Assembly: GCA_022661535.1 (NCBI GenBank)
Contig: JAKULF010000010.1
Coordinates: 2,852,001-2,916,000 of the forward strand
Length of the DNA stretch: 64,000 bases
Origin: Eutypa lata
Lineage: Eukaryota > Ascomycota > Sordariomycetes > Xylariales > Diatrypaceae
Reading direction: 5' to 3'
The position numbers were made by a program, and so were the translations under genes. The notes beneath the pieces were generated by a model. The model saw only the letters and a program-made list of their open reading frames with translations, was not told the DNA's origin and made no database searches. This document shows, piece after piece, positions 36,173 through 46,405 of this stretch (within the stretch, counting starts at the first letter, position 1; each line of letters opens with the position of its first letter).

Positions 36173-36729
36173 CAATTCTTCAACTCCTAGTGAGAATAAA
36201 AGGCAGAGTTTCGAACATACTCGAATTTCTGCCGGAATGGGTATTGACTTGAATGGGAGGATACTTTGGCGGATAGGGTGAAAGAGGCGGTTCTTGCAAG
36301 GTTGCCGGTCAGAATGAATCGTATGAAAGCTACGTTCTAGGTTTCCGTTGGAGTTTTTTATAGTCAACATGTTTTGCACCGTTTCAACCTTCTTGAGCTT
36401 TATCGACAAGGTGAAGAGCAGTTCCGTAGGTATCTAGATATTAAGATGTACTGGTAGTGGGTATAGGCTGCGCCGTATCCATCCTGCCTTTCTTGAAGTA
36501 GTTTTTGAGGCTGAGCTAGGCAATGACGTTTGGGGGGGGGGGGATATTTGTAATGTTGCTACATTTAATTTTATCATGAGACACGTGATCATAGTTCAAG
36601 CGCCTTTCTTCTTAAATAAAGCATCCCCTTTTCTTCATATACTGGAACTTTCTTCTTTAACCTTTCATCGTCAAAACTTTGTCATTATTACTCCAGCTTT
36701 GCTTCTCCATAAGGCTGTCCGTCGCCAAG
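36173..36729. other. gap between recombinase and Ulp1-like gene
   Basis: No gene seen. A ten-G run lies at about 36532-36541. It is presumed to hold the recombinase 3' end and the promoter of the Ulp1-like gene. Confidence 0.45.
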
Positions 36730-38557
36730 ATGACTTCTCAAATCTATGATTTCTCTAGGTTTTTCCTCCCTACATCTACTAAGTCTACAGGTGACCATCA
36801 TCGTAGGGAACCAACGACACCGGAAACAAGCCCTCAACAATTATCGGATGCTTTGAACAATCTATGCCATGAAGCACCTAGTATTGCTAGGTCTCTCGCC
36901 AAGACTATCCTAGAATGCGTTGGTGATATAGATGAAGCCGACGCGCAAAATTCCGGCGTTGACTCAAAATCATCTCAATCGAACAACAGGAAAAGGCCGA
37001 TGGACCCCACCTTTCGGCCTCCCAAGTCGAACACAGCCCTGAAACGTTCTCATATTTTAAGATCGAGCGACTGCCATGAAGAAATTGGTCCGGAAGTCAG
37101 CCACCAACCAAAACGACTCAAAGCCATCCCTCAAGACTTTACTATTGGTCCTGAACACGACAAGGACATGTCCGATGCTCAGGAGCTAGGCCAAGACATA
37201 AAGTCTGAAGATTTAGCTCCTCAGGTTATCAGCGTTGACTTTTCACAAGAAGCTGAGCGTATGGACTACCAGAACCTATGGCCGGAAGCCCAGCAAAACA
37301 CCGTTTCACACGCCCCTTCTACCCCCAAAACAGAAAAGAGCAAAGTGAAATGCACATCACCGCAGACCCAGAGCAACCTCCCGCTGATAAACTTACTAAG
37401 CACGGCTTCCTGTCCAATATGATCACATCCATTCACACACTCAATCGGCGAGAAGAGATTCCTGCGAAAACCTTTTCAAAAATTCTAAGAGCTTTGGAAC
37501 CCGGGGCCTCAAGTAATACACCCTTTAGCAACCCTCAACCCGACACTGTATGGACCTCATCAGACTCAGACTCTTGGTCTGGTACGATGTGGGTCCAGCT
37601 GATGGAGAAGTGTGCATCTCGTGAGCAGGTGACAATGATATTGAACTTGATCGCTTGTATGGGATTTTCCCTCTGGTTCGATAAGAAGATCGATGAAGTC
37701 GCGAGGGATGTTGTCCACGCGAAGAAGAGAAAGCCCAAACTCCTGGTTTCTAATATCCTGACTGCTTTACAAGATGAAGCAGAAACGGATATGCGGCTCA
37801 AACTAGGCTCTGGCGGAGTTGCCCAGGAAGTTACGGGGAGTATTAGGCGCCGCCTGATCAAGTTCAGGTTCAGAGGCGCCAAGCTACGAAAAATGATAGG
37901 AGCTGCTGGACTATGGATTCTCTTATCTCGAAAAATCTGGTAGGTGTCAAGCTTGTCCTACGAAAAGTACGAAGAAAGGCAACTTCATTAACACCAAGAC
38001 AATCAACAGGGATTATATCAAATCGGAACATCAGTTCGAATATATGATTGCTGAGGTCCAAGCACTTCCCGACGCGGAACGCTTCCTCCCATTACTCAAC
38101 AAGCAGGTTGGAATACTTATAGAGAGCGGGAAAACCGACCTCCCTCTTCTGTTGAACTCGTTGGAATCGTCACATATCATGAAAACAGAGGAGACGTCGG
38201 ATATTCGCACCAGTTTGGGCCTAGATGTGAGTTTCCACCATCTTGTTCACGCCATGTCGATCTAGTCTGACCTGCTATGAGGGGCAGAATGTGGTACCAA
38301 ATGATGTCATAAACATGGCTGTTGATCGACTGACTGCAAGTATATGTCACTTGTTAGGAAAGTCCGAATTTGAGTTCATGGATTCAATAATGGTGAACGG
38401 GGCGGTTGAATTTTCATGCTCCTCGATTTCAAGGTTTCGTCCTGATCAATGGCTTGACATGGATATTATTGCCGTAGGCATGGAGTTGGTTGAACGGCCC
38501 AGATTCGTAAGGTACTGTATGAGTGTCCCTCTTGACGAGAACAAAAATAAGAAGTCA

Positions 38558-38565
38558 ACCCCTAT
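38558..38565. repeat. left 8-bp target site duplication
   Basis: ACCCCTAT flanks the left inverted repeat. The right copy reads ACCCTTAT, one C/T difference. Keeping one copy leaves the codons of the interrupted exon in frame. Confidence 0.85.
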
Positions 38566-38597
38566 CAGGCTGGCAAGTAACGCAACACAAGTCACCG
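38566..38597 (+). repeat. left terminal inverted repeat (32 bp)
   Basis: Begins CAGGCTGGCAAGTAACGCAA and ends TCACCG. Compared with the reverse complement of the right end it differs at two adjacent bases (AG versus CA). Confidence 0.92.
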
Positions 38598-40408
38598 TAT
38601 GAACACCGATTAGTATCTATTACCTTAAATAATTTACCAATATCGACTTTTTCGATATTATAATTATTATAACGTAATATATTAATATTAACCTTAATAT
38701 TTATATATAAACATTAAATATAACTTAATTAATTTATTATTAATAAATATTATATATATATATAATATTATTAATAAATAATTAATATTATAATTATAAA
38801 TACGAATTAAAAATAAAAAATCGTAAAAATAATTAAGAAATTTTTAATATTTTAAAAGTTTAAAGTTTAAATAAATTATAATTTATTTATTAATTTATTT
38901 ATTTATATATATTAATAAATTAATAAATATTAATAAAATCTTTAATTATTTACTTTAATATTTTATTTAAATTATTTTATTTTATAATAATTTTAAATTT
39001 TAATATTAATAATATTATTTTTAATAATTAAAAATTAAAAATTATATTTATATTAATTTTTTTTTCGATTTTTATTTTAAATAACTTTATTTTTAAAATT
39101 CGTTTATTTATAAAATTCTTAAGTTATTTTTACTTATAAAAAGTTAAGCTTAATAACGTTTAAAATTAAAAGTTTAAATATAATATATTTAAAAATAACG
39201 ATTAATTATAAATATATAAATCGTATTTTAAATATAATTTATATTTAATTTATAACTTTATTTATTTAAATCTTACGTTATATTTATATTAAAAAGTTTA
39301 ACGAAATTAATAAAATAAAAAAAGTTAAATTTTATATATTATTTTAAAAAAAAATTTAATTATTAAATTTTATTAATTATTTCGAATTAAACTTTAAAAA
39401 TTCTTATAAATAAATAATTATAAATATTTTTATTAAAAATTTTAATAAATAAAAGTTTAAAAAGTTATTATTTAATTAAATTATTAATTAAAATTATTTT
39501 TTTTAAATTATAAAAAAAAAAATTACGTTAAAATTTTAAATATTTAAATCTTTATATTTAAAATTAAATTATTTATATATTTTAATTTATAATTAATACT
39601 TTAATTATTAATTCTTTTAACGTAAATAAAAACATTATTATTTAAGTTTTAAAAATTTATTTCGATTTAATATATTTTGTTTTTAATAAATAACGATTAA
39701 ATAATTATTATTTATTATATAATATTTATTACTTTTTTAAAACTTTAAATAACTTTTTTATTAAAATTATTTTAAAATTATTAAAAGTTATTTTACGTTA
39801 TTTAAATAAAAATATAAACGAAAAAGTTATTTATATTATTAATTTTTTTAATATTTTTTATAATAAAATTAATTATTTCGTTTTTAATAATATAATAATT
39901 AACGATATAATTATATAATATATTAATAATATTTTAAAATTTAATAATAAATTTTAACGTAATTATTATTTTAATTATATTTTTAATTTTATTATAAAAA
40001 CGTTTTTATTTAATAAAAACGTAAAAACGTTTAAAGTTAAAATTAATAATTATAATATTATAAATAAAGTTAAATATAAATTATAATTAAAAAAAAAATA
40101 ATCGATAAGTTTTATAATATCGTAATTTATATTTATCGTTTTAATAAGTTAATTAATAAATTACGTTAAATATAATTTATTTAAAAAACGCTTTATATAT
40201 AACTTTTTTTTAAATTATTTAATATTATTATTAATAATAAAATATAATAACTTTTTTAATATTATATAATTAAATATATAATTATTTTATATTTTATATT
40301 TCGATTATTTATTTAAAACTTTCGAAATAAATAAATTAACGAAAATATATTAAAATTAAATTAATTAAAAAAAAACGCGAAAAAACTTATTATTTTTAAA
40401 AACGATTA

Positions 40409-40620
40409 TTATAATAAAGCTTAAAATTAAACTTTATAATTATATATAACTTAATTATTTAAATATTTAAAATATTTACGGTTTATATAATATTAATTTA
40501 TTAATCTTTATATATAAAATATTTAAATTAAAAAACATTAAAGTATAATTTTTTTTATTTTTTACTTTTAATTATAATTAAAATAAATAAATTATATTAA
40601 CTTATATTATTATTTATTAT
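40409..40620 (+). repeat. 212 bp direct repeat, left copy
   Basis: Aligns without gaps to 42176-42387, offset exactly 1,767 bp. Most of the differences I see are A/G or T/C, as expected when two copies are RIPed separately. It starts TTATAATAAAGCTTAAAATT. It could be an LTR pair of a ~2 kb nested retroelement or a duplicated segment. Confidence 0.85.
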
Positions 40621-41430
40621 AATTAATTATTAATAAAAGAATTTAAAACGTTATAATTTTTTTATTAATAATTAAAAGAAATATAATTATTTATAATTAT
40701 AAAAAAAGCATTTACTTTTAATTTATAAATAATATAATTATATTTAACTTTTAATTATTTATATTTTTTTTTAATTATAATAAATTTATTTTATTTTATT
40801 TTATTAATTTATTATAATTTTATTAAATATAATTACGTTTTTCGTTATTTTTATTATTATTTATTAATTTTATTAACTTTATTAAAATTATTATTTTCGT
40901 TGTTATTTTTAATTTAATTAATAATTTAATATACGATTAATATAATAATATTATATAATTTTAATAATTATAACTTATAATTTATTAAAACTTTAAACGG
41001 TTTAAATGTAAAGGCTTTTTAAAGTTATATTTATTTATTATATTATTCGTATTTATTACGTTATAAAATTTATTATATTATAATTAAATTAATTATTTAC
41101 GTTATTAAAAAAAGTTAAAAAATAATTAATTAAATAAATTATAAATAAACTTTTTTATTTTTATATAAAGATTCGTTTATTTTTCGTTATAAAAGATATT
41201 TATTTATCGTTATTATCGACGAAAATAACAAGTATTATTATATATTACTTTTATTATTCGTTAAAGTTAATAATAACTTAATAATAAAATTACTTTATCG
41301 ATTCGAATTTATTAAATACTTTTATTATTACTTTATACGTAATATTTTTTAATTATTTCGATTAATTTAATTATTATTATATAATTATTATTATTTAATT
41401 TTAAACTTATATATACGTTATTATTTTATT

Positions 41431-41462
<32 letters not shown>

Positions 41463-42175
41463 TATTATTTTAATTATATATTTTACGAAACGATTTATAT
41501 ATATTTTATATATAAATTAAATAAATGTAAAATAAAAAAATTTCGATTAAAATAATTATTATTAAAAAGCGTAAAATAAAGTTAATTAATATAAATCTTT
41601 TAATTAAAAAGTATTATTTATAAAAAAAAGTTATAAATAATTAAAAAAAAGCTTAAATATATTAATTTATACAAATTAAATTACTTTTTATATATAAATT
41701 TATAAGTTTTAAATGTTAATTTAATATATTAAGTTTTATAAGTTATCGTTATTTAAAAAAATTAAAAGTATTTAAAATTAAAGTTTTAAAATTTAAAGCT
41801 TTAAAGCTTAAAGCTTTAAAGTTTAAGTTTTTAAAGCTTATAAAGCTTAATTTATAAAGCTTAAAAACCTTAAAAGTATTATTTTAAAAAAAGTTATTTA
41901 ATATTCGATTAATATATATAATAAAAGTTAATATTAAAAAAGTATAAATAAAAAAAATTAAAATTTATAATTTTTAATTATTATAATAAAATAAATTAAT
42001 TAAATTTATATAATGTTTTTCTTATATTTATTTTAAAATATAATGTGCTTTTATTTTTTTTATACGGTTATTTAACTTTTATTTTTTTATTAATTTTATT
42101 TTTTTTTCTTTTTGTTTTTTTTATTTTATTTTATATAATCGAATTAAAACGACTTTTAATTATACGAAAAATAAA

Positions 42176-42387
42176 TTATAATAAAGCTTAAAATTAAGTT
42201 TTATAATTATATATAATTTAATTATTTAAATATTTAAAATATTTACGATTTATATAATATTAATTTATTAATTTTTATATATAAAATATTTAAATTAAAA
42301 AATATTAAAATATAATTTTTTTTATTTTTCGCTTTTAATTATAATTAAAAAAAATAAGTTATATTAATTTATATTATTATTTATTAT
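42176..42387 (+). repeat. 212 bp direct repeat, right copy
   Basis: Second copy of the repeat at 40409-40620. Homology ends abruptly on both sides: the next bases are AATTAATTATT after the left copy and ATTATTAATTAA after the right copy. Confidence 0.85.
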
Positions 42388-43579
42388 ATTATTAATTAAT
42401 AAATTATAATTAATATATTTTAAATATTATAATAAAAATATTAATTTTATTTAAATATATTATTAAAAAGCTTAAAAAAATAATTAACGTTATAAAAAAA
42501 CGAATTTATTAATTTTTATAATAATATATAAAATATATTTTTTATTTTTAAATAATTATTAATAAAGTTTAAAAATTATAAATTAAAAATTAATAAATTT
42601 TTTAATTTAATTTATTTTTTTATTAATATTAATATAATTTAAATAAAATTAAATAAATATTATAATTAATTTAATAAAATATTTATTTATTATATTATAA
42701 TTATATTATATTTTATATTTTAATAATATTAATTTAAAATTTTTTAATTAAATTATAATAATTAAATAAATAAAATAAAAAATATAATTAAATAAATTTA
42801 ATATAATATATATTATAAAAAAATATTTATAAAAAAAATTATATTATTAATTAATAAATTAAAAAAATATTATAATAATTTTAATAAATATTTTAATAAA
42901 TAATAATAAAATTATAAAATTATTAATAATTTTTTTAATTTAAACGAATATATATTTAATAATAATTTTAATAAATATATTATTTAATATAATTATTTAA
43001 AATTTATAAATAAATACATTATTAATTTAATATAATATTAAAAAAATAAAATATTTAAATATTTACGATTTATAAAAATAATTTTTAATTTTTTTATAAT
43101 ATAATTAATATTTATTAAATATAAACGTTTATTTTTAATAATTAAAAAAATAATTATTAAATTTTAATTTCGTTTAAATATTATAATAATTAAAATATAT
43201 TAAATTTTTTAATTTTAATATAAAATTAATTTAATTATTAAATTTAATTATATATTTATATTATAAATTAAAAAAAATAAAATTATTAAAATTACGAAAA
43301 TAAATAACGATAAATTATACGAATAAATAATAACGTAAATTAATAAATTAATAAATATAAATAAAGTTATTTTAAAAACGAAATTAAAATTTATAAAAAT
43401 AAATAATTAAAATAAATTAAAATATTAAAAAATAAATTACGATATTTATTTATAATTTATTTATAACTTTATTTTAATATTTTTTATATTTTTTATTTAT
43501 ATAATAAATATAATATATTATATAATATGTTCATTTTCGTTTATCGCAATTTATTAAATCGAAAATGCCGGTACATTAT

Positions 43580-43627
43580 AAGTAACGCAATTTACATAGC
43601 CGGCCGGTGATGTGTGTTGCGTTACTT
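43580..43627. repeat. subterminal hairpin at the right end of the element
   Basis: AAGTAACGCAA at 43580-43590 is the exact inverse of TTGCGTTACTT at 43617-43627, the latter being part of the right TIR. The 26-base loop contains the palindrome CCGGCCGG. Such extra copies of TIR words are typical transposase binding sites. Confidence 0.7.
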
Positions 43628-43636
43628 GCCAGCCTG
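43605..43636 (-). repeat. right terminal inverted repeat (32 bp)
   Basis: Inverse of 38566-38597 with two mismatches; ends in GCCAGCCTG and is followed at once by the target duplication ACCCTTAT at 43637-43644. Confidence 0.92.
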
Positions 43637-43644
43637 ACCCTTAT
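43637..43644. repeat. right 8-bp target site duplication
   Basis: ACCCTTAT, matching the left ACCCCTAT at seven of eight bases. Confidence 0.85.
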
Positions 43645-44210
43645 CACCAACCCTTTTGGGTACTGCAAGAGAAAAATCGCCGAATGGCAACAGAAAGCAC
43701 CGAACGATCCACTCGTGGTCTTCTGTCCAGTAAATACTGGAACAAACCATTTTACCTTGCTCGAGTTCAACTACGCGCTACGTAAAATATACCATTATGA
43801 CTCACTCTCCAAGTCTCCGTCCGGCCGGGGGCCGAAAAACTCCCGCGTTCAGCAAGCAGTACAGGTAAATGTTCTTTTTGTATCTCTGGCTACTCAACTT
43901 ACCAGAGACAGGGAGGTTTCGGGGACCTAGATTTCCAATACATAGAGGCAGTAAGTCAAATTCCGCTGGGGAAGAGTCGACTGCTAACAGCGGCTAGCCA
44001 TGCGCGCAGCAAAGAGACGGCGCATCTTGTGGCTTGATGGTAGTACATAATGCGAAGTTGCGAATGAATGGGGAAGAAGTAGGAACCTGGCAGGACGTGG
44101 TGAGCCCTGGACGGTGTCGTAAAGACTTAGTTAACGCGTTGCACATGGCAATAGACAGTGGTGCAACATACCCTAGGCCAGTGCCTCGGCGGTCGGAGCG
44201 CCACCTATGA

Positions 44211-44764
44211 AGGGAGAGATACCGTGCGACTTCCGCCGTATAAAGAAACGGATCTACCTAGGTATTTTGGGGCACACTATGTTCTAAGAAATTGTATAAA
44301 AGTGTATATAAATATCCACTGTATTGCAGGAATACTCCATAAGGTATGGGAAGTTCGGTGATTTAGCAAGTGTGGCAAAGTAGTGGCTTTGGAGCCACCA
44401 GGTTAATCAGAGGAATGCGGTGTCAAGCTTCTTGGGCTTTAAGTACGGCCTATCCAGTGTATCACGCGTGCATAGCTCACTAGAAGTGAGGAATTAGGCA
44501 ATATTCCATATACTCCACGGTTGTCCATCCCGCCGATGCAAAGTGTCTTGCACAACGATGCCATCTACAGGCATTATGCTAACTTTCTCAACCTTGGAGT
44601 AGGCTTATAGGCCGATGAAACCACCCCTGAGATATACGATAAGTGAAGGCCTCAAGCGAAGACGATTTTCAGCAATAGGACATTAGGTATATAAAGACGT
44701 CGCATTCCTATAAGTTGCTGCTATACTTTAGTTATTTAATAGTTGCGGATGCTATTACATCAAT
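44211..44764. other. GC-balanced tract after the Ulp1-like gene
   Basis: No clear gene; a 67-codon frame at 44158-44361 overlaps the Ulp1-like C-terminus in another frame. It probably holds the 3' end of that gene. Composition is unmutated up to about 44.76 kb. A CTACCTAGGTA palindrome lies at 44255-44265. Confidence 0.45.
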
Positions 44765-45665
44765 GGGTACTGTAAAAGAATAAAAATAATAACCGTAAAA
44801 CTAACATTAACCTTTATTAATTCTTATAAAGTAAAATTCCGTTTTAATTACTTTATATAAATTCGTATTATAAATTAAAAAGATTATATTATAAATATAA
44901 TAATTATAATTTAAGTTTTTTAATAATTATATAATATAAAAGTATAATTTTATTTATTTAAAATAAATTATATAATAATAAAAATAAAATTATATTTTTT
45001 TTTTATTATTTTAAAATTTATAATAATATTTATATAATTATTTTTTTATAAATTTATTAAAATAAATAATATATTAAATTAATAATTAATTTATTAAATA
45101 AATTAATATAAAAGTTAAATATAAATTTATTTTAAAATTTATTAAAAATAATTTATAAATATAATAAATAATAATTTAAAAATCGTTATTAATATTAATT
45201 ATTATTTTTTATAAATAATATAAAATAATTTATAAAATTATTAAAATAAAAAATAATTTTTTAATAATAATTAAATAAATATCTTTTTAATAATAATATA
45301 TTAAAATTATACTTTAAAAAAATTTAATATTTTTAATAAATTAATTAAAATATTAAAATTAATATAATAATTAAATTTAAATAATATATATTTTAAAGTT
45401 TATTTATAAATATTTAATAAATTATTAATAATTTTATTTTTATAATATAAATTTTTAAAAGTTATATATAATTTTAAAATATTATTTTATAACTTTATAA
45501 ATAACTTTTATTAAAATAATATTAATAATATAATATATTTTAATTAATAATTAATAATAAATTTAAGTTTTTATATAAAAAGTCGTTATAATTATATAAT
45601 AAAAGTTAACTTATAAATACATTATTTATATTTAAACTTATATTAATTCTTATATTTATCCATTT
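44765..45665. other. RIP-saturated AT block (0.9 kb)
   Basis: Almost pure A/T with the remaining C mostly in CG or CT. No reading frame or feature survives. I could not find terminal repeats, so it may be a decayed insertion of unknown type. Confidence 0.75.
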
Positions 45666-46405
45666 ATGGCTATAATAATATTAACAAATTAAATGCATAA
45701 ATGTAAAGCATATATATAAGAAGTACATGGTAGTTTTACATCAGTGGCAGTGTACGCCAAAACTGGCCCATGAGTACTTACGAACGAACGCAGATTACCA
45801 TTTGACCTTAATTATCAGATTTTTTATTCGGTCGCCATCAAGCACTATTGAATGGCCTACGAAAAGCTGATCAATGTGCAGATCTGTGGTTTGAGGTGGC
45901 TTGAAGTGGCTGGCTTTTATCTAGATAATCTTATCGATAAAGGGACCGTCCACAGTCAAACGTGTTGTACAATACCTAGAGGTAATCCCTCCACTAGCAC
46001 TAGCCTCTAGGTGGTAAACAGCTGGTTACTTCGTACATCATAAATAGATTGTAAAACCCACACCAGGCAACCAGGTGCCACCCAACTAAGCTACCATTTC
46101 TCTCGATCATGTTAACAGACAACAATTACTGGTAAAATAAAGCTGCTATGTGCATACTGAGTTACTTTCCTATCTGGAAAGTCAACAGTTGCTCCATAAC
46201 GAAAATGGAGCTTGGGCCACCTAACTGTTAGTGCGGCTGCTCTCGCCTAACTTTTGCAGCTGCTGGTAGCGCTTGACAGCTGTTGTCGTTATCGTATAGC
46301 TGTTGTCTGTTGTCACCGCTTAGCTGTCTGTTTGTAATATTTTTACAATCTTTTGTAGTCTTTATCTAACACTATTATACCACTTCCCTTAAAATTTCCA
46401 GCAAA
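45666..46405. other. GC-balanced upstream region of the 632-aa gene
   Basis: No gene seen. It includes repeats of AGCTGTTGTC-like words at about 46.27-46.33 kb and presumably the promoter of the gene at 46406. Confidence 0.45.

Larger units (their letters stand above)
38566..43636. mobile_element. 5,071 bp RIPed DNA transposon (TIR, 8-bp TSD; hAT-like by TSD)
   Basis: The element is bounded by 32-bp terminal inverted repeats starting CAGGCTGGCAAGTAACGCAA that match at 30 of 32 positions, and by an 8-bp direct duplication. It lies inside an exon of the Ulp1-like gene. The interior (about 38.62-43.55 kb) is over 85% A+T by eye with almost no CpA or TpG, so no reading frame survives. An 8-bp duplication and a CAG-type end fit the hAT superfamily, but 5 kb is longish for hAT and the transposase cannot be read; other 8-bp-TSD families are possible. 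A pair of 212 bp direct repeats inside suggests a nested element or an internal duplication. The unmutated ends and flanks show how sharply the mutation stops. Confidence 0.85.
36730..44210 (+). pseudogene. Ulp1/C48 cysteine protease-like gene, split by a transposon insertion
   Basis: Exons 36730-37344, 37401-37939, 38010-38226 and 38288-38565 precede the insertion; 43645-43864, 43912-43950 and 43998-44210 follow it. Without the inserted 5,071 bp and one 8-bp target copy the exons total 2,121 nt, 706 aa, in one frame. The N-terminal ~450 residues are unlike any domain I know. The C-terminal part is a Ulp1-type peptidase: RPDQWLDMDI (binding-surface region), RYCMSVPLDENKN, TNPFGYCKRKIAEW, then His in TNHFTLLEFN, Asp in YHYDSLSKS and Cys in QQRDGASCGLMVVHNA (Cys codon 44028-44030). 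Ulp1-family enzymes process SUMO or other ubiquitin-like proteins. The last intron (43951-43997) has a perfect CTGCTAACAG branch site. The first intron is the least certain (GTGAAA donor). It follows the recombinase on the same strand. Confidence 0.85.

Noticed and set aside
38600..43550. AT-rich block as mitochondrial DNA inserted in the nucleus
   Set aside because: No mitochondrial gene or tRNA remnant; CpA/TpG loss and clean TIR borders point to a RIPed transposon.
43981..43997. Premature stop codon before the Ulp1 catalytic cysteine
   Set aside because: The in-frame TAG is the 3' splice site of a 47-bp intron (GTAAGT donor, CTGCTAACAG branch, CGGCTAG acceptor), so the domain is not broken there.
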